Source: Methylorubrum extorquens
GTDB lineage: Bacteria; Pseudomonadota; Alphaproteobacteria; Rhizobiales; Beijerinckiaceae
Direction: 5' to 3'
NCBI GenBank assembly: GCA_019695455.1
Contig: JAEUAC010000283.1
Location: 1 to 20,971, forward strand
Length of the DNA stretch: 20,971 nucleotides
The position numbers and the translations under genes were made by a program. Numbering within the stretch: position 1 is the first letter of the stretch; the number at the start of each line of letters is the position of its first letter. Positions 1 to 7,029 of this stretch are shown one piece after another. Below the pieces are notes generated by a model. That model was not told the DNA's origin. It did not search any database and was given only the letters and a program-made list of their open reading frames with translations.

Positions 1-1263
1 ATGGTGCGCTTCGAGGGCGGGAAGATCGTGAACGCGGCCGCGCAGGGCTTCATCGGCGGCGGCATGATCCCGACCGTCTTCGCGTCGGCCTACACGATCT
101 TCCCGCCCTCTCGCCGCAACACCGTCACGCCGCTGATCGGCCTCGTCGCGACGCTCGCGCCGACGATCGGCCCCACGATCGGCGGCTACCTGACCGACCT
201 CTTCTCCTGGCACTGGCTGTTCCTCGTCAACATCGTGCCGGGCATCTTCGTCACCGTGTCGACCTACATCCTCGTCGATTTCGACGAGCCCAATCTCGAC
301 CTCCTGAAGGGGTTCGACTGGGCGGGGCTCGGCTTCATGGCGGCCTTCCTCGGCACGCTCGAATACGTGCTGGAGGAGGGGCCGACGAACGACTGGTTTC
401 AGGACGAGCTGATCGTCGTCGCGGCGATCGTGTGCGTCTCCTCCTGCGTGCTCTTCTTCTGGCGGATGTTCAGCTACCGCCAGCCGATCGTCGACCTCTA
501 CGCCTTCTCGAACCGCAACTTCGCGGGCGGATCGGCCTTCTCCTTCGTCATGGGGATCGGCCTCTACGGACTGACCTACCTCTACCCGGTCTACCTCGCG
601 CGGGTGCGCGGGTACTCGGCGTTGCAGATCGGCGAGACGATGTTCGTCACCGGCATCTGCATGTTCGCGACCGCGCCGATCGTCGGCCGGATGGTCGGCA
701 AGGTGGATCCGCGGCTCATGATGGCGGCCGGGTTCCTCGGCTTCGGGCTCGGCACCTGGTGGGCCTCCTACATCACCAAGGACTGGGACTTCTGGGAGCT
801 GCTGGTCCCGCAAGTCCTGCGCGGCGTGTCTCTGATGACCTGCATGATCCCCATCAACAACATCGCGCTCGGCACCCTGCCGCCGGAGCGGATCAAGAAC
901 GCGTCCGGCCTCTTCAACCTGACCCGCAACCTCGGCGGGGCGGTCGGCCTCGCGCTCATCAACACGTTGCTGAACGATCGCTGGGACCTCCACCTCGCGC
1001 GCCTGCACGAGAGCGTCACCTGGAGCCGCGGCGTCGCGAACGAGACGCTCGCGACCATGACGGGCGCCTACGGCTCGCTCGGCTCGGACGCGGCCCTGGC
1101 GGGGCTGAAGCAGATGTCGGCGCTGGTGCGGCGACAGGCTCTCGTCATGTCCTTCGGCGACGTCTTCCTCGTCCTGACAGTCCTCTTCGTGTCTCTGGCG
1201 TTCCTGGTGCCGTTCATCCGCCGTCCGCAGCCGCTCGGGGCCGGCGCCGGCGGGGGGCATTGA
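1..1263 (+). CDS. DHA2-family MFS drug/H+ antiporter, C-terminal part (5' truncated by window)
   Basis: This is an inner-membrane exporter of the major facilitator superfamily, DHA2 (EmrB/QacA-like, 14-helix) type. Such proteins usually pump out drugs or other small organic molecules in exchange for protons; the substrate cannot be told here. The visible 420 residues carry motif C at about residues 52-62 (APTIGPTIGG), followed by LFSWHWLFLVNIVPG, the usual helix 5-6 signature, and then many hydrophobic segments up to a short Pro/Gly-rich tail. Family members are about 500 residues, so roughly 100 N-terminal residues with the first helices and motif A are missing. The ATG at base 1 is therefore probably internal. 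The first 14 or so codons are polar and do not look like the helix and Arg-x-x-Gln-Gly that normally precede FIGGG. The stop is TGA at 1261. EmrB-type pumps often pair with an upstream EmrA-like adaptor, which would lie outside the window. Confidence 0.85.
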   Translation: MVRFEGGKIVNAAAQGFIGGGMIPTVFASAYTIFPPSRRNTVTPLIGLVATLAPTIGPTIGGYLTDLFSWHWLFLVNIVPGIFVTVSTYILVDFDEPNLDLLKGFDWAGLGFMAAFLGTLEYVLEEGPTNDWFQDELIVVAAIVCVSSCVLFFWRMFSYRQPIVDLYAFSNRNFAGGSAFSFVMGIGLYGLTYLYPVYLARVRGYSALQIGETMFVTGICMFATAPIVGRMVGKVDPRLMMAAGFLGFGLGTWWASYITKDWDFWELLVPQVLRGVSLMTCMIPINNIALGTLPPERIKNASGLFNLTRNLGGAVGLALINTLLNDRWDLHLARLHESVTWSRGVANETLATMTGAYGSLGSDAALAGLKQMSALVRRQALVMSFGDVFLVLTVLFVSLAFLVPFIRRPQPLGAGAGGGH

Positions 1264-1284
1264 CGGCGGCCTTGCGCCGGGCGC

Positions 1285-1312
1285 TTGCGGGCGGGGACGC
1301 GATCGCTAGAAC
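1285..1312 (+). promoter_or_regulatory. Candidate promoter of the polyamine-type ABC operon
   Basis: A -35-like TTGCGG (1285-1290, preceded by C as in the alphaproteobacterial CTTG core) and a -10-like TAGAAC (1307-1312) are 16 bp apart in the 79-bp gap before the ATPase gene. A transcript would start near 1319 and leave a leader of about 24 nt. Both boxes are imperfect, so this is an inference from position and spacing. Confidence 0.35.
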
Positions 1313-1342
1313 GGAGCGGCCCTTCACCGGACGATCCGCGCC

Positions 1343-2461
1343 GTGCCCTTCCGTCGTCGGCCGGCGCCCGTCACCGCGCCGGAGCCCGGTCCCCTGATCC
1401 GCTTCGAGGACGTCTCGCTCCGCTACGGTCCGGTCGCGGCCGTGGATCGCGTGTCGCTCGCCGTCGGGGACGGGGAGTTCTTCTGCCTCCTGGGCCCGTC
1501 CGGCTGCGGAAAGACGAGCCTTCTCCGCATGTTGGCGGGGTTCGAGGAGCCGGATGGCGGCCGCGTCGTCCTGGACGGACGGGACCTCCGGGGCGTGCCG
1601 CCGCATCGGCGACCGCTCAACATGATGTTCCAGTCCTACGCGCTCTTCCCGCACCTGTCGGTGGCGGAGAACGTCGCCTACGGGCTCCGCCGCCTCGGCC
1701 TGCCGCGCGCGGAGCGGGTCGAGCGGGTGGCCGCGATGCTGCGCCTGGTGCGCCTGGACCAGCATGGCACGCGCCGGCCCGACGCGCTGTCCGGGGGGCA
1801 GCGCCAGCGCGCCGCCCTGGCGCGTGCCCTGGCGCGTGCCCCGCGCGTGCTGCTCCTCGACGAGCCGCTGGCCGCGCTCGACCGGCGGCTCCGGAGCGAG
1901 ACCGGCCGCGAGCTGAAGGCGTTGCAGGAGGCCGTCGGCACGACCTTCGTGATGGTCACGCACGACCAGGAGGAGGCGATGGCGCTGGCCGACCGGGTCG
2001 GCATCATGGAGGCCGGGCGCCTCGTCCAGGTCGGGACGCCGCGCGTGCTCTACGAGCGGCCGGCGAGCCGCTTCGTGGCCGGCTTCCTCGGCGACGTGAA
2101 CCTCGCGGAGGGGCGCTACGCCGCCTCGCCGGGCGGCTGGTCCGCCATGGCGACGCGGCTGCGGACCGCTCCGCTCAGCTGCCCGCCGAGCGAATCGGTG
2201 CCGGCCGGCGCGGCCGCCTGCCTCGCGGTCCGGCCGGAGCGCGTGCGGGTTCTGGCGCCGGACGCGCCGCGGACCGAGAACGAGCTCGCCGGCATCGTCG
2301 CGGCCGCGACCTTCCTCGGGGCGGCGACGCGGCTCGTCGTCCGCATGGCCGACGGGCGGGACTGGTCCGTGCTCGTGCCGGCGGGCGCGCAGCCCGTCGC
2401 GGCGTCCGGCCCCGTGCGGCTCGCGGTCCCCCCCGAAGCCATCGCGGTGCTGCCGCCGTGA
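1343..2461 (+). CDS. potG: Polyamine-type ABC transporter, ATP-binding subunit (PotG/PotA-like)
   Basis: This is the cytoplasmic ATPase that powers uptake through the two permeases encoded next. All ABC motifs are present: Walker A GPSGCGKT (residues 51-58), Q-loop in NMMFQSYALFPH (Gln97), signature LSGGQ (149-153), Walker B VLLLDE (169-174) and the switch histidine in VTHDQEEAM (His207). The stretch RPLNMMFQSYALFPH, and LGDVNLAEG after the nucleotide-binding domain, resemble putrescine PotG more than sugar or iron ABC ATPases. The C-terminal third, from about residue 245, is a TOBE-like regulatory domain. The start is GTG at 1343; total length is 372 residues, normal for the family. The stop overlaps the GTG start of the next gene, so translation is probably coupled. 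The exact substrate (putrescine, spermidine or another small amine) is not decided by the sequence. Confidence 0.9.
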   Translation: MPFRRRPAPVTAPEPGPLIRFEDVSLRYGPVAAVDRVSLAVGDGEFFCLLGPSGCGKTSLLRMLAGFEEPDGGRVVLDGRDLRGVPPHRRPLNMMFQSYALFPHLSVAENVAYGLRRLGLPRAERVERVAAMLRLVRLDQHGTRRPDALSGGQRQRAALARALARAPRVLLLDEPLAALDRRLRSETGRELKALQEAVGTTFVMVTHDQEEAMALADRVGIMEAGRLVQVGTPRVLYERPASRFVAGFLGDVNLAEGRYAASPGGWSAMATRLRTAPLSCPPSESVPAGAAACLAVRPERVRVLAPDAPRTENELAGIVAAATFLGAATRLVVRMADGRDWSVLVPAGAQPVAASGPVRLAVPPEAIAVLPP

Positions 2462-3363
2462 GGCCCCGCCGCGGCGGCGGAGGGGCCGTCATCCTGGCGC
2501 CGCTCGTCTGGCTCGTCGCCTTCGTGCTCGCACCCGTGGCGATCGTGGCGAAGATCAGCCTCTCCGAGAGCGCGCTCGCGCAGCCGCCCTACCGGCCCGT
2601 GTTCGCCTGGACGACCGATCTCGACGCCTGGCGCGCCGTCCTCGGCGGGCTGCGGCTCGACGCCTTCGCCACGCTCCTCGGCGATCCGCTCTACCTCCGG
2701 GCGGGGCTCGCCTCGCTCGCCATGGCGGCGGTCGCGACCGGGCTGCTCGCGCTCCTGGGCTACCCGCTCGCGCTGGCGCTCGCGCGGGCGCCGCGGCGCT
2801 CCCGCCCGATCCTCGTCGCGCTGGTGCTGGTGCCGTTCTGGACGAGCCTCCTCATCCGCACCTACGCGTGGATCGCGATCCTCAAGCCGGACGGCCTCCT
2901 CAACGCGGCGCTGCTGCATCTCGGGCTCGTGGCCCGGCCGCTCGCCATCCTGGACACGGACGCGGCCGTGCTGATCGGGCTCGTCTACGCCTACCTGCCC
3001 TTCATGGTCCTGCCGCTCTACGCCGTGCTGGTGGACCGGGACGACGACCTCCTCGACGCCGCCCGGGATCTCGGCGCCTCGCCGCTCGGCGCGTTCTGGA
3101 CGGTCACGGCCCCGCTCTCGCTGCCCGGCCTCGCGGCCGGCGCGCTCCTCTGCTTCATCCCGATCACGGGCGAGTTCGTCATCCCGGACCTCCTCGGCGG
3201 CGCGGGGACGCCCATGCTGGGCCGGGTCGTCTGGAGCGAGTTCTTCGCCAACCGGGACTGGCCGGTCGCGGCCGCCCTGTCGCTCGTCGCGACCCTCGTC
3301 CTCATCGGCCCGATCCTCCTCGTCCGGGCCGTCGCGGACCGGCGGCCGGGGCGGGTCGCGTGA
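2458..3363 (+). CDS. potH: Polyamine-type ABC transporter permease 1 (PotH/PotB-like)
   Basis: This is an inner-membrane permease of 301 residues that would form a heterodimeric channel with the next gene product. It has one helix near the N terminus (about 11-32), a periplasmic stretch, and then several helices from about residue 82. The EAA loop that docks on the ATPase is visible at about 199-226 (DAARDLGASPLGAFWTVTAP, then LSLPG). FIPITGEFVIPDLLGG (233-248) and the later TPMLG are typical of the PotB/PotH branch. I chose the GTG at 2458 because it shares GTGA with the stop of the ATPase gene and gives a normal N terminus (VRPRRGGGG before the first helix); the open frame continues upstream only as a shadow of the ATPase gene. 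No binding-protein gene lies beside it. Confidence 0.88.
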   Translation: MRPRRGGGGAVILAPLVWLVAFVLAPVAIVAKISLSESALAQPPYRPVFAWTTDLDAWRAVLGGLRLDAFATLLGDPLYLRAGLASLAMAAVATGLLALLGYPLALALARAPRRSRPILVALVLVPFWTSLLIRTYAWIAILKPDGLLNAALLHLGLVARPLAILDTDAAVLIGLVYAYLPFMVLPLYAVLVDRDDDLLDAARDLGASPLGAFWTVTAPLSLPGLAAGALLCFIPITGEFVIPDLLGGAGTPMLGRVVWSEFFANRDWPVAAALSLVATLVLIGPILLVRAVADRRPGRVA

Positions 3364-4139
3364 GACGCGGCCGGTTCACGGGCTTCAACGGGGTCGCGCT
3401 CGGCCTCGGGCTCCTGTTCCTGTGGGCGCCGCTCGCGCTGGTCGTCCTCTACTCGTTCAACGAATCGCGGCTCGTCACGCTCTGGGGCGGCTGGTCGCTG
3501 CGCTGGTACGGCGCGCTCGCCGGCAACGCCGCCCTGCTCGACGCCGCCTTCGTCTCGCTGAAGGTCGCGCTCGGCGCCGCCACCCTCGCGACGATCCTCG
3601 GGACGCTCGCGGCCCTCGCGCTCGCCCGCAGGGGGCGCTTCGCCGGCCGGACGGCGTTCTCGGCGCTGCTCCTCGCCCCGATGGTCATGCCGGAGGTGGT
3701 GCTCGGCCTGTCGCTGCTCCTCCTCTTCGTCGCGCTCGGTCTGGACCGCGGCCTCCTCACGGTGATCCTTGCGCATGCGACCGTGGCGATCCCGTTCGTG
3801 GCCGCGATCGTCGGCGCCCGGCTGGCGCGGTTCGATCGCGACCTGGAGCGGGCGGCGGCGGATCTCGGCGCCTCGCCCGCCGTCGCGATCGGGACCGTGA
3901 CGCTGCCCGTCGCCGCGCCGGCCATCGCGGCGGCCTTCCTCCTCGCCTTCACGCTGTCCTTCGACGATCTCGTGATCGCGAGCTTCGCGTCGGGCCCGGG
4001 GGCCACGACCTTGCCGATGCGGATCTATTCGAGCGTGCGCCTCGGGGTGGCGCCGGACGTGAACGCAGCCGCGACCCTGATGATCACGGTCGTGATCCTC
4101 GGCGTCGGCGGCAGCCTCCTCCTCGCGCGCCGCCGCTGA
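3360..4139 (+). CDS. potI: Polyamine-type ABC transporter permease 2 (PotI/PotC-like)
   Basis: This is the second inner-membrane permease of the importer, 259 residues with about six helices. The EAA loop is at about 164-188 (RAAADLGASPAVAIGTVTLP), and the downstream SFDDLVIASFASG (200-212) followed by TTLPMRIYSSVR is a hallmark of PotC/PotI proteins. It starts at a GTG that shares GTGA with the stop of permease 1, so all three genes are tightly coupled. It ends in a short Arg-rich tail (LLLARRR). A hairpin 18 nt past the stop probably closes the operon. The PotF/PotD-like periplasmic binding protein is absent here and must be encoded elsewhere, or just outside the window beyond the MFS gene. 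Confidence 0.88.
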   Translation: MRRGRFTGFNGVALGLGLLFLWAPLALVVLYSFNESRLVTLWGGWSLRWYGALAGNAALLDAAFVSLKVALGAATLATILGTLAALALARRGRFAGRTAFSALLLAPMVMPEVVLGLSLLLLFVALGLDRGLLTVILAHATVAIPFVAAIVGARLARFDRDLERAAADLGASPAVAIGTVTLPVAAPAIAAAFLLAFTLSFDDLVIASFASGPGATTLPMRIYSSVRLGVAPDVNAAATLMITVVILGVGGSLLLARRR

Positions 4140-4157
4140 CCCGCGGCTGTCGTGGGC

Positions 4158-4180
4158 GCGAGGCTTGGCCTAAGCTTCGC
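4158..4180 (+). terminator. Terminator-like hairpin after the ABC operon
   Basis: GCGAGGCTT (4158-4166) pairs with AAGCTTCGC (4172-4180) over nine base pairs, including one G-T wobble, around a five-base loop. It lies 18 nt after the permease stop and 45 nt before the cupin start. There is no real T tract after it, as is common in GC-rich alphaproteobacteria. Confidence 0.5.
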
Positions 4181-4225
4181 TTGCCCCGCGCGCGGCGGCA
4201 CACTCACCGGCCCAGAGGAACACTC

Positions 4226-4612
4226 GTGAAAGTTCTCGTCCACGCGGATCAGCCCCTCGAGACATGGCGCGAGGGGGTGCGCACCCGCATGCAGGCCTCG
4301 GCCCTCCTCGCCGGGCATCAGCTCTGCATCTTCGAGCAGTTCTGCGACGCGGGCCTCGGCGCCCCCACCCACATCCATGCCGTGGAGGAGGTGCTCGAGG
4401 TCATGGCCGGCAGGGCCGAGATCTGGCTCGGAGGCGAGAAGGCCATCGTGACGGCCGGGCAATCCGTGCTCATCCCGGCCGGCATGAAGCACGGTTTCCG
4501 CAACGTCGGCGAGGGGGTGCTGCACGTCCGGGCGACGCTGGCCGCCGCCGTGTTCGAGGCCTCCTACGAGGACCGCAACGAGCTCTCACGCCGCTGGAGC
4601 CCGAGCTTCTGA
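4226..4612 (+). CDS. Small single-domain cupin protein
   Basis: This is a 128-residue protein made of one cupin beta-barrel (Cupin_2 type), probably cytoplasmic. Motif 1 is visible as THIHAVEEVLEVMAG, with metal ligands His49, His51 and Glu55. Motif 2 is PAGMKHGFRN, with His89. The usual three-His/one-Glu metal site is therefore complete. Such proteins may be small dioxygenases, isomerases or ligand sensors; nothing here tells which. The start is GTG at 4226, chosen because AGAGGAA (4214-4220) lies five bases upstream and the product begins right at the cupin fold. It lies 86 bp after the ABC operon, separated by a hairpin, so it may be an independent unit. Its last 27 bases overlap the end of the convergent acetyltransferase gene. 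Confidence 0.8.
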   Translation: MKVLVHADQPLETWREGVRTRMQASALLAGHQLCIFEQFCDAGLGAPTHIHAVEEVLEVMAGRAEIWLGGEKAIVTAGQSVLIPAGMKHGFRNVGEGVLHVRATLAAAVFEASYEDRNELSRRWSPSF

Positions 4613-5749
4613 GCGGCGGTCGCGGAACGCCTTGAGGCGCGCGACGGCCGCCTCTCGCAGGCGTTCGACGGTGACGGCCAGCCGGAAGCGCCGGGACGGC
4701 GCGCCCGGCGCGGTCGCGACGACCACGTTCGCCACGGCCATCCGGCCGGTCCAGATCCGGTCCGCCAGCGGATGCCGGGCGGTCGCGAGCGAATCGGCAT
4801 CGTCGATGGCGGGATCGTCGAGGAGGTGCCTGGTGGCCTCCAGCATGAGCAGGAGCCCCGGCGAGGCCCGCGCGACGCTCTCGTCGTAGGCGATCTTGAG
4901 GAGGTAGGCGCGGCTTTGCGCCACCAGCACGAGGAGCGAGGCGACGCTCCGGTCGACGGCCTTCAGGGTCAGCACGCGGCATCGGCCCGCGGTCCGGGGC
5001 GCGCCGGCCGCGGCCCGGACGAAGGCCGCGCCGCCGGGCTCCGCCGCGAGCGCGGTGCCGGCCTTGCCCTTCCAGCCGGCGGCCTCCAGCGCCAGGAACG
5101 CGTCCAGCGACCGCCGCAGATCCTCGCCCCCCGTCGCGATCTCGACCCGGACCGCGCCGATCTCGGCCAGCATGCGGCGCTGGCGCTCGTGCTTGTTGCG
5201 GGCCGGCGCCTTGAAGAGCGCGCGGAGATAGGCGGCGCCGTCCGGGCCGGGATCCAGACGGGCGCGGCGGTGGGTCTCCATCGTCTCGCAGGCGAACCCC
5301 GCCGGGCCGCCGATCCGCCGCAGCGCGTCCGCGACGGGGCCTTCCGCCGGCAGGAAGGGGAGGGCGATCGCCGCGATGCCGGCCCGGCCGGCGGCGCGGA
5401 GCAGGGCCGCCAGGATCTCGTCCGGCCGCTCCGGCGCGAGCAGGGGGGGCGACAGGGTGGCGAAGAACGCCGGGCCCCGCCGGAGCGCGCCGGGATTCGC
5501 ATGCCGCAGCCGGCCGCGCGCGACGGGCAGGAGGCCGACGAGCTCGCGCTCGCCGTCCCGCCCGCGCCACGCCGCCAGGATCCGCACCCGTCCGCCGCCG
5601 GGCAGGTGGCGCATGGCCGCGAGCGCGACCTCCGGCCCGTAGAAGACGTTGGGCTCGACGGCCCTCTCCGCCAGGCGGCGCCACGGCTCCGCCCACCCGT
5701 CCGCCTCGGCGGGCGTGAGGAGGGCCGCCGTGAGGTCGCCGGCGCTCAC
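4586..5749 (-). CDS. CelD/BcsL-like GNAT-fold acetyltransferase (FemAB-like)
   Basis: This 387-residue protein resembles the GNAT-like CelD/BcsL family (Acetyltransf_6 domain), members of which occur near polysaccharide genes and are thought to transfer acyl groups; the substrate is unknown. Seen here are the family-like middle segment LFKAPARNKHERQRRML (178-194), FLALEAAGWKGKAGTAL (218-234) and AYDESVARASPGLLLMLE (287-304). The last resembles the conserved AYDE...SPG block. No signal peptide or membrane helix is evident. It starts with GTG sharing GTGA with the nth stop codon, so it is likely translated from the nth transcript. Pairing with a DNA repair enzyme says little about its job. It ends inside the convergent cupin gene. 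Confidence 0.7.
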   Translation of the reverse strand: MSAGDLTAALLTPAEADGWAEPWRRLAERAVEPNVFYGPEVALAAMRHLPGGGRVRILAAWRGRDGERELVGLLPVARGRLRHANPGALRRGPAFFATLSPPLLAPERPDEILAALLRAAGRAGIAAIALPFLPAEGPVADALRRIGGPAGFACETMETHRRARLDPGPDGAAYLRALFKAPARNKHERQRRMLAEIGAVRVEIATGGEDLRRSLDAFLALEAAGWKGKAGTALAAEPGGAAFVRAAAGAPRTAGRCRVLTLKAVDRSVASLLVLVAQSRAYLLKIAYDESVARASPGLLLMLEATRHLLDDPAIDDADSLATARHPLADRIWTGRMAVANVVVATAPGAPSRRFRLAVTVERLREAAVARLKAFRDRRSEARAPAA

Positions 5750-6477
5750 GCGGCGGCCGCGCCGTCGGCCGGCGGCGCCGGGAGCGTCTTGTCCGGGTAG
5801 CGGCAGAGATCGGCGATGAGGCAGCGCGGGCAGTCGGGCCGGCGGGCCTTGCAGACGTAGCGGCCGTGCAGGATCAGCCAGTGATGGGCGTGCGGCAGGA
5901 ACTCGCGCGGGATGCGCTCCTCCAGGCCGCGCTGCACGGCGTCGGGCGTCGGCGCGATCAGGAGCGGGATGCGGTGCGAGAGCCGGAAGACGTGCGTGTC
6001 GACGGCGATCGTCGGCTCGCCGAAGGCCATGTTGAGGACCACGGACGCCGTCTTGCCGCCCACGCCGGGCAGGCTCTCGAGATAGGCGCGCGAGGGCGGC
6101 ACGACCCCGCCATGCTCGTCGAGGAGGCGTCGCGAGAGGGCGACGACGTTCTTCGCCTTGATCCGATAGAGGCCGATCGTGCGGATGTACTCGGCGACCG
6201 CCTCCTCGCCGAGCGCCACCATGGCGGCCGGATCGGACGCGACGCCGTAGAGCTTCGCGGTCGCGATGTTCACGCTCCTGTCCGTCGCCTGGGCCGAGAG
6301 CACGACGGCGACGAGCAGCGTGTAGGGATCGACGTGTTCCAGCTCGCCCTGCGGCTCCGGTTCGGCTTCACGAAAGCGTTCGAAGATGCGGCGCAGCGTC
6401 CCGGCATCGACGGGTTTCGGCGGGCGGCGCCTCGTGGGAGCGCGCGCGGTGCGGGACGGCGGCTTCCGGTCGGGCAT
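5746..6477 (-). CDS. nth: Endonuclease III (DNA glycosylase/AP lyase)
   Basis: This is a base-excision repair enzyme that removes oxidised pyrimidines and cuts at the abasic site. The helix-hairpin-helix motif LPGVGGKTA is at 136-144, with catalytic Lys142. The catalytic Asp160 in AVDTHVFR lies 18 residues later, as in E. coli Nth (Lys120/Asp138). Four cysteines, C209, C216, C219 and C225 (spacing C-x6-C-x2-C-x5-C), bind the [4Fe-4S] cluster. At 243 residues it is longer than the E. coli enzyme (211) because of a basic, Arg/Pro-rich N-terminal extension (about residues 1-22) and an Ala-rich tail. The start is ATG at 6477. A good promoter places the transcription start at or next to this ATG, so the mRNA is probably leaderless. 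The downstream acetyltransferase gene is coupled by a 4-bp overlap. Confidence 0.95.
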   Translation of the reverse strand: MPDRKPPSRTARAPTRRRPPKPVDAGTLRRIFERFREAEPEPQGELEHVDPYTLLVAVVLSAQATDRSVNIATAKLYGVASDPAAMVALGEEAVAEYIRTIGLYRIKAKNVVALSRRLLDEHGGVVPPSRAYLESLPGVGGKTASVVLNMAFGEPTIAVDTHVFRLSHRIPLLIAPTPDAVQRGLEERIPREFLPHAHHWLILHGRYVCKARRPDCPRCLIADLCRYPDKTLPAPPADGAAAA

Positions 6478-6483
6478 CGCGTC

Positions 6484-6511
6484 GTTATATTGGCGCCATG
6501 GACACCGGCAA
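6484..6511 (-). promoter_or_regulatory. Candidate nth promoter, leaderless
   Basis: Read on the minus strand, CTTGCCG gives a -35 box TTGCCG (6506-6511), then a 16-bp spacer, then a -10 box TATAAC (6484-6489). Six bases separate the -10 box from the ATG of nth at 6477, so transcription should begin on or next to the start codon. The -35 box lies inside the first codons of the divergent DUF2244 gene. Confidence 0.5.
6486..6491 (+). promoter_or_regulatory. Candidate -10 box of the DUF2244 gene, leaderless
   Basis: TATATT stands six bases before the ATG at 6498, so the transcript would begin at the start codon. It overlaps the -10 box of nth on the other strand. The matching -35 region (about 6463-6469, CTTCCGG) is weak, which lowers confidence. 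Confidence 0.35.
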
Positions 6512-7013
6512 GAGCGGGTCGAGCGCGGGCGACGCGACGGAGGGGACGGAGGCCGTGTTCGCGGCCGTGATCCGGCCCCACCGCTCGCTCGGCCCGCGCG
6601 GCTTCCGCATCACGATGGCGCTCTGCGCCCTGGTGGCGGCGGTCGCGGCCGTCCGGTTCGTGGCGCTCGGCTTCTGGCCGGTCGGCGGGTTCCTCGCGCT
6701 CGACCTCGTGGCGCTCTTCGTGGCCCTCAAGGTCAGCGACCGGCGCGGGCGGGCCTTCGAGGAGATCCTGCTGACGCCGTTCGAGCTTCTGCTGCGGCAC
6801 GTCACGCATCGCGGGGTCGCGCGCGAGTGGCGCTTCAACCCGCTCTGGACGCGGCTCCATCGCGAGGCCGACGCGGATTACGGCCTCATGCGGCTGGCGG
6901 TGCAGTCCCGCGGGCAGCGGATCGAGGTCGCCCGCGAACTGTCCCCGCACGAGCGCGAGGATCTCGCCGACGCGTTCGGGCGAGCTCTCGCGCGGGTCAA
7001 GCGCGGCGGCTGA
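6498..7013 (+). CDS. DUF2244 integral membrane protein
   Basis: This is a 171-residue inner-membrane protein of the DUF2244 family, of unknown function and common in alphaproteobacteria. After a polar N terminus comes VIRPHRSLGPRGFRITM (24-40), typical of the family. Two close membrane helices follow (about 38-56 and 60-78). The C-terminal cytoplasmic half contains FEEILLTPFELLLR and EWRFNPLWTRL, and ends in an acidic then basic helix (LSPHEREDLADAFGRALARV). The ATG at 6498 is the only reasonable start; no ribosome-binding site precedes it, which fits a leaderless transcript. It is divergent from nth across 20 bp, and its stop codon forms part of a palindrome shared with the next, convergent gene. 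Confidence 0.8.
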   Translation: MDTGKSGSSAGDATEGTEAVFAAVIRPHRSLGPRGFRITMALCALVAAVAAVRFVALGFWPVGGFLALDLVALFVALKVSDRRGRAFEEILLTPFELLLRHVTHRGVAREWRFNPLWTRLHREADADYGLMRLAVQSRGQRIEVARELSPHEREDLADAFGRALARVKRGG

Positions 7014-7029
7014 GGCCGGAGGGCCTCAG
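7010..7029. terminator. Two-way terminator-like palindrome carrying both stop codons
   Basis: CTGAGGCC (7010-7017) and GGCCTCAG (7022-7029) form a perfect eight-pair stem around the four-base loop GGAG. The TGA of the DUF2244 gene (7011-7013) is in the left arm. The TGA of the convergent coiled-coil gene (complement of 7026-7028) is in the right arm. There is no T tract on either side. Confidence 0.5.

Noticed and set aside
1816..1840. Tandem 12-bp repeat GCCCTGGCGCGT in the ATPase gene
   Set aside because: It encodes the conserved ALARALARAP helix after the ABC signature, so protein constraint explains it.
4214..4222. GGAAC motif before the cupin gene as a possible general-stress sigma factor (EcfG) -35 box
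   Set aside because: It coincides with the cupin ribosome-binding site and no matching -10 element is placed upstream of the start codon.
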